Assembly (NCBI RefSeq): GCF_004340875.1
Contig: NZ_SLXQ01000006.1
Location: 124,001 to 188,000 of the forward strand
DNA length: 64,000 bases
DNA from: Tamaricihabitans halophyticus
Lineage (GTDB): Bacteria > Actinomycetota > Actinomycetes > Mycobacteriales > Pseudonocardiaceae
Reading direction: 5' to 3'
Shown: positions 56,245-64,000 of the stretch, piece by piece
How positions within the stretch are numbered: the first letter of the stretch is position 1
How the letters are laid out: each line of letters begins with the position of its first letter
Notes under the pieces: model-generated
What the model was told of the DNA's origin: nothing
Databases searched by the model: none
The model's input: the letters and a program-made list of their open reading frames with translations, nothing else
Program-made: the position numbers and the translations under genes

Positions 56245-59200
56245 TCAGGCTGGGGCGGGCTCGGGGTCCGGCTCGGCGACCTGTTCGATCTCCTGGTCCT
56301 GCGAACGCATCCGTTGCGAGATGACCTTGCTGATCCCGTCGCCCTGCATGCTCACGCCGTACAGCGCGTCCGCGATCTCCATGGTCGGCTTCTGGTGCGT
56401 GATGATGATCAGCTGCGAGGTACCCCGCAGCTGCTCGAGCAAGCCGATCAGGCGGCGCATATTGGTGTCATCCAGCGCGGCCTCGACCTCGTCAAGCACG
56501 TAGAACGGCGAAGGCCGGGCACGGAAGATCGCCACCAGCATGGCCACCGCGACCAGGGACTTCTCGCCACCAGAGAGCAGCGAAAGCCGCTTCACCTTCT
56601 TGCCAGGCGGCCGGGCCTCCACATCCACCCCAGTGGTCAGCAGGTCCTCCGGCTCGGTCAGCACCAGCCGCCCCTCGCCGCCGGGGAACAGCGCGCTGAA
56701 CACGACCTCGAACTCGCGCGCGACATCCTCGTAGGCCGTGCTGAACACCTCGAGGATCTTGTCGTCCACCTCTTTGACCACGGTGAGCAGATCGCGCCGG
56801 GTCGCCTTGAGGTCCTCGAGCTGAGTGGAGAGGAACTTGTACCGCTCCTCGAGCGCGGCGAACTCCTCGAGTGCCAACGGGTTGACCTTGCCGAGCTGCG
56901 CCAGATCCCGCTCGGCACGCTTCGCCCTACGCTCCTGCGCCGCTCGGTCGAACCGCAACGGCTGCGGGCGGGTCACTTCCTCGCCGCGCTCCTTCGCCGC
57001 CTCGTACTCGGTCATCTCCAGCTCGGTCGGCGGGATCTCCACATCCGGCCCGTACTCCGCGAGCAGGTCATCCGGCGCCATGCCGAACTCGTCGACGACC
57101 TTGGCTTCCAGCTGCTCGATCCGCAACCGCTGCTCGGCGCGCTGCACCTCGTCGCGATGTACCGCGTCGGTCAGCTTTTCCAACTCGCCGCCGAGCTCGC
57201 GCACCTTGTTGCGTACCTGGGTCAGCGCCCCCTCGCGCTGTTCCTGTTCGGCCTTGGCGGCATCCCGCTCGGCAACCGCCGAACGCAACGAGACCTCGAT
57301 CCGCTCCAGCGCGGTTTCGCCACCGTTGACCACGGCCGAAGCCACCGCCGCGCCACGCGCCCGAGCGATCCGCGCCTGCTCGGCCCGCTCCCGCGCCTGC
57401 CGCTCGGCCTGCGCGGTACGCCGCAGCTGGTCGGCCTTACCCGCGATCGCGCGGGCTCGCTCCTCAGCGGTGCGCAGCGCCAGCCGGCCGTCCATCTCCT
57501 GCTGGCGCACGTCGGTCAGCTCGGCGGAAAGCTCATCGCGGATCGAGGTGTCCGGATCCTCGACCTCGGACTCCTCGCTGGCCACGGACAGCCGCTCCTC
57601 CAGCTCGGCCAGCCGGTCAAGCGACTCGGCTCGCGTCGCCTCCAACTTCGTACGCTGCTCGTGCAGCCGCTGCACTTCCGCGCTCGCCGAGCGGGCCGCT
57701 TGCTCCAATGAGGACAGTCGTTCGGTGGAGCGCGCCTTACGGACCTTTGCCTCGCCGAGCGCGTCTTTCGCCTGCTGCACGTCGTTCGCCCTTGCCGCCG
57801 ATTCGGCACGGGCGCCTTCCAGCTCGGCGGCAGTCCGCTCCAGGGTGTACTTCGCGGTATCGAGTCGCTGCCTGGCTTCGTCCACGGCGGCCTGTACCTC
57901 GATCACGCTTTCACTGCGCCCCGAACCACCGACGACCCAGTCGGTGCCGAAAACCTCGCCATCCGAGGTGACCGCGCGCACCTCGGGCAACTCGGTGACC
58001 AGTTGCCGCGCGGCGGCCAGGTCGGCGACCACCGCGACCCGGTCAAGGGCACGATCCACGGCTGGCCGCAACGCTTCCGGCGCGCGCACCAGTTCGCGTG
58101 CCCAGCGCGCACCCGCCGGCAAGCCCGGCCAGCTACCTGGATGTACGGTCGGTACGGCATCGCCGAGCAGCAGCCCGGCACGGCCAGAATCCGCGTCCCG
58201 CAACAGTTCGAGCGCGGTTACCGCATCCGCGCCACTGGCCACGGCAACCGCGTCGGCCACCGGCCCGAGTGCGGCGGCCAGCGCGACCTCGGCCCCCGCG
58301 TCCACGGTCAGCACGGCGGCCACCGAGCCGAGTAAGCCGGGCAGTCGCTCAGCCTCGGCAAGCAGCGCGCCCGCGCCGTCCTTGCGGTTCAGTCCCATGG
58401 AAAGCGCGTCCACCCGCGCCTGCTCCGAGGCGATATCGCGTTCGGTGGCACGCTCGGCCGCCACCAGTTCGGTGACCCTGGCCTCGGCGGTTTTCGCGGC
58501 CGTGGTTGCCTGCTCGAGCCAGTCGCGCAGCTCCTGATCGCCCGAGTCCTCGGCACCGGTCTCATCGCGCGCGTCGGCGAGGTCACCATTGGCCTGTTCG
58601 GCCCGCTCGGTGGATTCGGCCAGCGCCTCGCTCAACCGCTCGATCTCCTCGGCGGCGGCGCTCGTCTTGCTACGCAACGCCTCGACCTGGCCGCTCAGCT
58701 TGGCGACGCCCTCCCTGCGGTCCGCGATCGCCCGCACCGCGGCCATATGTTCCTGCTCGGCCGATTTCAGCCGCTGTTCCAGCTCCGCGCGGTGATTGAG
58801 CACCTCGCTGAGCGTGCCGCGGGCCTGCTCGACCGCCTCGTCGAGCTCCGCCTCCTGCTCGGCGACCTCTTCCGCCTCGGCAAGCAGCTCATCGGGATCG
58901 CGCTCCCCGGTGGTGGTCTCGACTTCCGCGGAAAGATGCCGCTGGCGTTCCACGGCCAGCCGCACGGTGCCGCGTAGCCGCTCGGCAAGCGCGGAGAGCC
59001 GGTACCAGGTGTCCTGCGCGGTGTTCAGCCGAGGCGCGTCCGCGGCAAGCTGTGCCTCGAGTTCGTTCTGCATCGCCTGCGCCTGTTGCAGTGCCTGCTC
59101 GACCTCGGCGCGGCGGGCCCGCGCGGCCGATTCGTCGGCCTCTTCCTTGGCCAGATCCCTGCGCCTCGTCTGCAGGTCGTCGGCGAGCAGCCGAAGCCGC

Positions 59201-59874
59201 GCATCCCGTAGTTCGGACTGCACGACCTGTGCTTTACGGGCGATTTCCGCCTGTTTGCCAAGCGGCTTGAGCTGGCGGCGCAGTTCCCCGGTGAGGTCGG
59301 TGAGCCTGGCCAGGTTGGCCTGCATCGCATCCAGCTTCCGCAGCGCCTTTTCCTTGCGCTTGCGGTGTTTCAGCACACCGGCGGCTTCTTCGATGAAGGC
59401 CCTGCGACCCTCCGGCTTGGACTCCAGGATCTGACTGAGCTGTCCCTGCCCAACGATCACATGCATTTCCCGACCGATACCCGAATCGGAAAGCAACTCC
59501 TGGACATCCATCAGCCGGCAGCCGTTGCCGTTGATCTCGTACTCGCTGGCGCCGTCCCGGAACATCCGGCGGGTGATGGAGACCTCGGTGTAGTCGATCG
59601 GCAGCGCGCCGTCCGAGTTGTCGATGGTCAGCGCGACCTCGGCACGGCCGAGCGGGGCACGCCCCGCGGTGCCGGCGAAGATGACGTCTTCCATCTTGCC
59701 GCCGCGCAGGTCCTTGGCACCCTGGGTGCCCATCACCCAACGCAGCGCGTCCAGCACATTGGACTTTCCGGACCCGTTCGGACCGACCACACAGGTAATA
59801 CCCGGCTCGAAACGGAGCGTGGTGGCCGAAGCGAAGGACTTGAATCCCTTCAGCGTCAGGCTCTTCAAGTGCAC
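56245..59874 (-). CDS. smc: chromosome segregation ATPase SMC
   Basis: SMC forms the condensin ring with ScpA and ScpB. From GTG 59874, with GGAGGA upstream, it has 1209 residues, the normal length. Walker A is GPNGSGKSNVLDALRWVMG near residue 32. The long coiled-coil arms surround a hinge of about residues 510-680, and the C-terminal head carries LLSGGEKSLVAVAML and the Walker B segment FYVLDEVEAALDD. The longer frame to 60021 is not supported. Two degenerate repeat elements lie past the stop. Confidence 0.97.
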   Translation of the reverse strand: MHLKSLTLKGFKSFASATTLRFEPGITCVVGPNGSGKSNVLDALRWVMGTQGAKDLRGGKMEDVIFAGTAGRAPLGRAEVALTIDNSDGALPIDYTEVSITRRMFRDGASEYEINGNGCRLMDVQELLSDSGIGREMHVIVGQGQLSQILESKPEGRRAFIEEAAGVLKHRKRKEKALRKLDAMQANLARLTDLTGELRRQLKPLGKQAEIARKAQVVQSELRDARLRLLADDLQTRRRDLAKEEADESAARARRAEVEQALQQAQAMQNELEAQLAADAPRLNTAQDTWYRLSALAERLRGTVRLAVERQRHLSAEVETTTGERDPDELLAEAEEVAEQEAELDEAVEQARGTLSEVLNHRAELEQRLKSAEQEHMAAVRAIADRREGVAKLSGQVEALRSKTSAAAEEIERLSEALAESTERAEQANGDLADARDETGAEDSGDQELRDWLEQATTAAKTAEARVTELVAAERATERDIASEQARVDALSMGLNRKDGAGALLAEAERLPGLLGSVAAVLTVDAGAEVALAAALGPVADAVAVASGADAVTALELLRDADSGRAGLLLGDAVPTVHPGSWPGLPAGARWARELVRAPEALRPAVDRALDRVAVVADLAAARQLVTELPEVRAVTSDGEVFGTDWVVGGSGRSESVIEVQAAVDEARQRLDTAKYTLERTAAELEGARAESAARANDVQQAKDALGEAKVRKARSTERLSSLEQAARSASAEVQRLHEQRTKLEATRAESLDRLAELEERLSVASEESEVEDPDTSIRDELSAELTDVRQQEMDGRLALRTAEERARAIAGKADQLRRTAQAERQARERAEQARIARARGAAVASAVVNGGETALERIEVSLRSAVAERDAAKAEQEQREGALTQVRNKVRELGGELEKLTDAVHRDEVQRAEQRLRIEQLEAKVVDEFGMAPDDLLAEYGPDVEIPPTELEMTEYEAAKERGEEVTRPQPLRFDRAAQERRAKRAERDLAQLGKVNPLALEEFAALEERYKFLSTQLEDLKATRRDLLTVVKEVDDKILEVFSTAYEDVAREFEVVFSALFPGGEGRLVLTEPEDLLTTGVDVEARPPGKKVKRLSLLSGGEKSLVAVAMLVAIFRARPSPFYVLDEVEAALDDTNMRRLIGLLEQLRGTSQLIIITHQKPTMEIADALYGVSMQGDGISKVISQRMRSQDQEIEQVAEPDPEPAPA

Positions 59875-60051
59875 GAGGCTGAGTCCTCCTGGGCCGATCG
59901 GTGCTGCGCAATCGGCGACGGCTACAAGTGCCCTGCGCGGGCTTGATCCGAGCAAGCCTACCCGCGGGTTCACACCGCACGCGCGCGACAGGCCGGATGA
60001 CGTGCAACAGACCACACGCACCCAGGTGGGACAGGGCCCCGCGCCGCCGCA

Positions 60052-60339
60052 CTACCGCTCGACGAAGCCGGTGAGCCCACCGCGAGCAGGTAGCCAGCGA
60101 TCGACGACCAGGTCCACTCGCCCGGGTGAGTCGCCCGAGCGCAGCGCTGCCAACAGTTGTTCGCACCGTGCCCGCGCGCCTTCCGCGATCACCTCGACCC
60201 GGCCATCCGGCAGGTTTCGAGCGCTACCGACCAGGCCGAGTTCCAACCCTCGGGACCGCGTCCACCAGCGAAAACCGACACCCTGTACCTGCCCGTGCAC
60301 CCACGCCTGCAATCGAGCGTGCTCCTGCGGATCACTCAC
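60052..60339 (-). CDS. acyP: acylphosphatase
   Basis: Acylphosphatase hydrolyses acyl phosphates. The 95-residue protein from GTG 60339 has the family motif [13 protein letters not shown] with catalytic Arg24 and Asn42 in [13 protein letters not shown]. No strong ribosome-binding site is evident; a longer frame to 60384 is possible. In M. tuberculosis the same gene lies beside smc. Confidence 0.9.
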   Translation of the reverse strand: MSDPQEHARLQAWVHGQVQGVGFRWWTRSRGLELGLVGSARNLPDGRVEVIAEGARARCEQLLAALRSGDSPGRVDLVVDRWLPARGGLTGFVER

Positions 60340-60537
60340 GCGCCCATGGTGCCCTACCACCAACCGAGGCACCCGGGAGAACAAGCTTCTAACAGTGTGT
60401 AACCAAGTTGTGGTAGCCCTTTACCGAAGGCCAGCCAGAAGTGGTAACTTTGCCGGCCGTGTCCGGGTGTCATCATCCCCGAATCCCCGACCCAGATGGC
60501 ATTGCTCTACGCACCGGGCGCTGAACAAGGAGACGGC

Positions 60538-61146
60538 ATGTCCGACCCCAGCGATTCGACCGCCACCGGTTCCTCCGCGCCGCCGACCAACTCGCCACGC
60601 AGCGGCATCGCCATGCTCGCGGCGAGCGGCCTGGTCATCGCCACCGCGTTCGCCTCGATCGCGACGCTGGCGAACGGCACCGATTCGCAAGCCCAACCGC
60701 CCGGCCCGAACCGTCCAGGTGGCACCGAATACACCGTAACGACGGAAGACCCGGACGCCCGGAACGTCACCGCGCGGGATGGCCGCGGCGGCCCCGGCGC
60801 CGCGCCGGAAACGGTGGTGCTCACTGGCCCGGACGGCAAGCAGACGACCACGACGGTCCCGCCTCGCGAACAACAGGACGCGGCGGACAGAACGGGCAAT
60901 GGGGGCGGTGCGGCGGATCCCGCACGGCCGGGCGGCCCCGGCACCGAGCCAGGCGGTCCGCAGAACCCGCCGCCCGGTACGCCGCCGCCGGACGGCGACC
61001 CGACATCCGAGCCACCGCCGTCCTCGAGCGAACCGCCACCGTCCTCGAGTGAACCGCCGCCCTCGTCCAGCCAACCGCCCCCGTCGTCCACATCGGACGT
61101 ACCGCCGTCCTCGGACACGTCGTCATCCAGCGTGACGCCGCGCTGA
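60538..61146 (+). CDS. hypothetical proline/serine-rich membrane-anchored protein
   Basis: From ATG 60538, which has AAGGAG six bases upstream, the product has 202 residues. One hydrophobic helix (IAMLAASGLVIATAFASIATL, residues about 24-44) is followed by a low-complexity Pro/Gly/Thr-rich region and repeated EPPPSSS blocks at the C-terminus. It is likely an envelope-anchored protein with a flexible wall-spanning tail. It is convergent with kdpE, 14 bp apart. No family is recognised. Confidence 0.65.
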   Translation: MSDPSDSTATGSSAPPTNSPRSGIAMLAASGLVIATAFASIATLANGTDSQAQPPGPNRPGGTEYTVTTEDPDARNVTARDGRGGPGAAPETVVLTGPDGKQTTTTVPPREQQDAADRTGNGGGAADPARPGGPGTEPGGPQNPPPGTPPPDGDPTSEPPPSSSEPPPSSSEPPPSSSQPPPSSTSDVPPSSDTSSSSVTPR

Positions 61147-61160
61147 CTCAGGACACGAGC

Positions 61161-61847
61161 TCAGACCTCGAAGCGATAGCCCATACCCGGTTCGGTGATG
61201 AAGTGCACCGGCCGGGAGGGCTCGCACTCCAGCTTCCGGCGCAACTGTGCCATGTAGACCCTGAGGTAGTGGTATTCCCCGTCATAGGCGGGACCCCACA
61301 CGTCGTGCAGTAACTGCTTCTGCGCGACCAGCCGTCCCTGGTTGCGCACCAGCACTTCCAGCATCGCCCATTCGGTTTTCGTCAGGTGCACCTCAACCCC
61401 GTCGCGTTGCACCTTTTTCGCCGCCAGGTCGATGCTGAAGGCATCCGTGGTGATCACCGGATCAGCGGGCGTGGAACTCACCGTCGCCGAACGCCGCACC
61501 GCCGCGCGTAGCCTGGCGAGCAGTTCATCCATCCCGAACGGCTTGGTGACATAGTCGTCCGCGCCCGCGTCCAGCGCGACCACCTTGTCCGCCGAATCAC
61601 CCCGCGCGGACAGCACGATGATCGGAATGCTGCTCCACCCGCGCAACCCGGCGATCACTTCGCTGCCATCGATATCCGGCAGGCCGAGATCGAGCACCAC
61701 TACGTCCGGTTTGGTCTCCGCGGCCGCACGCAGCGCACTGGCCCCGTCATGTGCGCTCACCACGTGGTATCCGCGCGCGGAGAGATTGATCCGCAAGGCG
61801 CGGACGATATGTGGCTCGTCATCCACCACGAGCACCGTGGTCGTCAC
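61161..61847 (-). CDS. kdpE: KdpE-type response regulator
   Basis: The 228-residue OmpR/PhoB-class regulator has a receiver domain with acidic pocket DD at residues 9-10, phosphoacceptor Asp53 in VVLDLGLPDIDG, and Lys in VTKPFGMDELLAR. The winged helix contains LTKTEWAMLEVLVRNQGRLV and YLRVYMAQLRRKLE. Its start overlaps the kdpD stop by four bases. The partner kinase identifies it as KdpE, activator of the Kdp potassium pump; the kdpFABC genes are not in the window. Confidence 0.93.
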   Translation of the reverse strand: MTTTVLVVDDEPHIVRALRINLSARGYHVVSAHDGASALRAAAETKPDVVVLDLGLPDIDGSEVIAGLRGWSSIPIIVLSARGDSADKVVALDAGADDYVTKPFGMDELLARLRAAVRRSATVSSTPADPVITTDAFSIDLAAKKVQRDGVEVHLTKTEWAMLEVLVRNQGRLVAQKQLLHDVWGPAYDGEYHYLRVYMAQLRRKLECEPSRPVHFITEPGMGYRFEV

Positions 61848-64000
61848 GCTCGCTCCCTTGTCACCGATTTCTCCTCTGCTGGTAAGGAAATCACGATCGT
61901 CAGGCCGCCCCCCGGGGTGTCCTCGGCACGAATCGTGCCGCCCATCGCCTCGGTGAAGCCCTTCGCCACGGACAGCCCGAGTCCGACTCCGGCTGTCGCG
62001 TTGCGGTCGCCGAGCCGCTGAAACGGGGCGAAGGCGGAATCCGCCGCATCCTTGGGCAGTCCCTTACCGTGGTCGGCCACCCGCAGCTCGACGTGGTGCG
62101 CGTACTCACTCGCCCGCACCGACACCGGATCAACCCCCATACCGCTGCCGTGTCGCAACGCGTTGTCCACCACGTTGGCGATTACCCGCTCGAGCAGGCC
62201 AGGATCGGCGAGTACCGCGGGCAACCGATCGTCCACATCGACCACCACTGCCCGCGCACCATCCACACTAGACAAAGCACGGGAGACGACATCGTCGAAA
62301 CCAACCGCGCGCAGCTGGGTACGCACCGTTCCGGTAGCCAGCCTCGACGAATCGAGCAGGTTGTCCACCAGCCCGGAGAGATGGTCAGCCGACTCCTCGA
62401 CCGTCGCGAGTAGATCGTCGGTGTCCTGCGCGGAGAGCGAGAGTTCGGTGTCGCGCAGGCTGCCAACCGCGGCCTTGATCGAGGTAAGCGGGGTACGCAG
62501 ATCGTGCCCAACCGCGGAAAGCAGGGCGGTACGCAGTTCGGTCGCCTCGGCCTGCCGTTTGGCTTCCGCTGCCTCGGCCGCCATCCGCTGCTGGCGCAGG
62601 GCTAGCAACGCTTGACCGGCGGCCGCCTCGAGCACCCTCCGGTCTTCGGCGGGCAACGGTCGCCCGGACAGCGCCAGCCGCACCTCGGCGGTCACCGGAA
62701 CGTCCACATCGGCGTCGTCCGGATTCGTACACGGCGCCGTCCCCGCGGCCGCCACCTGACGCCAGTGGCCGTCCCACCGTTCCAGCAAGCTGACCGCGTC
62801 CAGCGCGAAGTTCTCCCGTACCTGCTCGAGCAGGCGGTCAACCGGCTGCTCGTAGGTGAGCACGGTCCGCGCGTAGGAAGCGAGCAACGCCGCCTCAGTC
62901 CTGGCGTTCGCGGCTTGCCGCGCGCGATGCGACGCACGATCCACCACCAGCGCGACGGTGACCGCGGCGATGAGCATCGCGACGACGGTCACGACGTCCT
63001 GCCGGGAGTCGATCCCAACGTCCTGGTACGGCGAGGTAAAGAAGTAGGTCAGGGCGAACACGCTGCACGCCGCGGCGAACAGCGCCGGCCACAGCCCGCC
63101 GATCAACACCACGACAATGACGCTGAGGAAGTAACCGACCACGTCAGTGGACAGGATGAGGTCCGCCGTAGCGCCGGCGTAGGTCGTCGCCGCCGGCAGC
63201 AGTACCGCGAGCAACCAGGCGAGCAGGGTCCGCGTCCGCGCCAGCCCCCTACTGACCAGCAACTGCCGTAGCCGGCTGCCGGATTCCGCATGGGTGACCA
63301 TATGCACGTCGATCGGGCCGGAACGCTGTACCACGCTCGCGCCGATGCCCTCGTCGAAGAGGCGGGCGAACCGGGAGCGGCGCGAGGTGCCGAGTACCAG
63401 CTGGGTCGCGTTCGCGCCGCGGGCGAAGTCCAGCAGCGCGGTCGGTACGTCCTCGCCGACGACGGTGTGAAAGCTGGCCCCGACATCGTCCGCGAGCTTG
63501 CGCAGCTTCAACCCCGTCTGCGGGCGCACGCCAGCGAGTCCATCGCCGCGCAGCACGTGCAGCACAAGCAGTTCGCCGCCGGCCCGGGTAGCGATCCGGC
63601 TCCCCCTGCGGATCAGGGTTTCACTTTCCGGGCCGCCGGTGATGGCCACGACCACCCGCTCGCGTGCCTCCCAGGTATCGGTGATGTGTTTTTCCTGGCG
63701 GTAGCGCTGTAGCGCCACATCCACCTGATCGGCGACCCAGAGCAGGGCGAGTTCGCGGAGCGCGGTGAGGTTGCCGGCCCGAAAGTAGTTGCTGAGCGCG
63801 GCGTCGATCTTGCTCGCCGGGTAGACGTTGCCGTGCGCCAGCCGCCTGCGCAGCGCTTCCGGCGTGATGTCCACCAGCTCGACCTGTTCGGCGTTGCGGA
63901 CGACCTCGTCGGGCACGGTCTCCCGTTGCCTGATCCCGGTGATCCGCTCGACCACGTCGTTCAGGCTCTCCAGATGCTGAACGTTCACAGTGGACAGCAC
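61844..64000 (-). CDS. kdpD: KdpD sensor histidine kinase, N-terminus cut by window edge
   Basis: The visible 718 residues start inside the N-terminal KdpD domain (STVNVQHLESLNDVVERIT) and continue into a USP-like domain (VVVAITGGPESETLIRRGSR). A four-helix membrane region (LLAWLLAVLLPAATTYAG onward) and a GAF-like part follow, then the kinase with H-box GHDLRTPLTSIKAAVG, N-box NVVDNALRHG, G1 DHGKGLP and G2 GVGLGLSVAKG. KdpD senses potassium limitation and phosphorylates KdpE. The gene enters from beyond 64000, so the first part with the Walker motifs is not seen. Confidence 0.95.
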   Translation of the reverse strand: MLSTVNVQHLESLNDVVERITGIRQRETVPDEVVRNAEQVELVDITPEALRRRLAHGNVYPASKIDAALSNYFRAGNLTALRELALLWVADQVDVALQRYRQEKHITDTWEARERVVVAITGGPESETLIRRGSRIATRAGGELLVLHVLRGDGLAGVRPQTGLKLRKLADDVGASFHTVVGEDVPTALLDFARGANATQLVLGTSRRSRFARLFDEGIGASVVQRSGPIDVHMVTHAESGSRLRQLLVSRGLARTRTLLAWLLAVLLPAATTYAGATADLILSTDVVGYFLSVIVVVLIGGLWPALFAAACSVFALTYFFTSPYQDVGIDSRQDVVTVVAMLIAAVTVALVVDRASHRARQAANARTEAALLASYARTVLTYEQPVDRLLEQVRENFALDAVSLLERWDGHWRQVAAAGTAPCTNPDDADVDVPVTAEVRLALSGRPLPAEDRRVLEAAAGQALLALRQQRMAAEAAEAKRQAEATELRTALLSAVGHDLRTPLTSIKAAVGSLRDTELSLSAQDTDDLLATVEESADHLSGLVDNLLDSSRLATGTVRTQLRAVGFDDVVSRALSSVDGARAVVVDVDDRLPAVLADPGLLERVIANVVDNALRHGSGMGVDPVSVRASEYAHHVELRVADHGKGLPKDAADSAFAPFQRLGDRNATAGVGLGLSVAKGFTEAMGGTIRAEDTPGGGLTIVISLPAEEKSVTRERA

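Overview
The window is high-GC, densely packed DNA from an actinobacterium. The core gene order matches the Mycobacterium tuberculosis segment running from cdsA/frr/pyrH through xerC-dprA-comM-yraN, rnhB-lepB-rplS-trmD-rimM-rpsP, ffh, glnD-glnB-amt, ftsY and smc-acyP. A WhiG sigma factor, an XRE/DUF397 pair, a WYL regulator and a CstA/CC-star/ArsA-like cluster suggest a non-mycobacterial, probably Pseudonocardiaceae-like lineage. That placement is inference.

Layout. 1-9.2 kb: truncated aroA, a methyltransferase, a two-domain glyoxalase-fold protein, a proline-rich membrane protein, fabH, then cdsA-frr-pyrH-tsf-rpsB, mostly on the minus strand. 9.6-18 kb: an M23 peptidase, whiG, xerC, an AraC/NmrA/DUF1772 cassette, then dprA-comM-yraN. 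18-24.4 kb: a WYL regulator with ridA and a DUF4186 gene, then DUF2469, rnhB, two tandem lepB copies, rplS and trmD. 24.4-35.3 kb: an accessory block between trmD and rimM, which are usually neighbours. It holds cstA with a CC-star protein and an ArsA-like ATPase, a PPOX-fold protein, a five-gene overlapping catabolic operon (citM, atuA-like, small AtuA partner, SDR, CMD-like) with a divergent iclR, and an XRE/DUF397 pair. 35.3-45.7 kb: rimM-khpA-rpsP, two CPBP proteases, an amidohydrolase, ffh, glnD-glnB-amtB with a clear GlnR-type box upstream. 45.7-64 kb: a FhuF-like protein, an M15 peptidase, a GlxR-type dehydrogenase, ftsY, anmK with a sodium/solute symporter, a TetR/AMP-ligase/phosphotriesterase module, smc, acyP, a proline-rich protein, and kdpE-kdpD (cut by the right edge).

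The most distinctive non-genic signal is a family of roughly 25-30 bp dyad elements with a TTTAAGG-like core, found as 16 units at 8 places between 28.3 and 56.2 kb. Two arm types (outer arms AACCGCAA/TTGCGGTT and T(A/G)ACCGCG/CGCGGT(C/T)A) alternate in composites. They lie mostly at gene 3' ends and are present in every convergent gene junction here with a gap over 30 bp. In six cases a unit supplies the stop codon of the adjacent gene. A seven-unit cluster at 34.9-35.3 kb abuts rimM, the edge of the accessory block. Arm changes that preserve pairing suggest the hairpin is selected, so the elements may be terminators, spreading palindromic repeats, or both.
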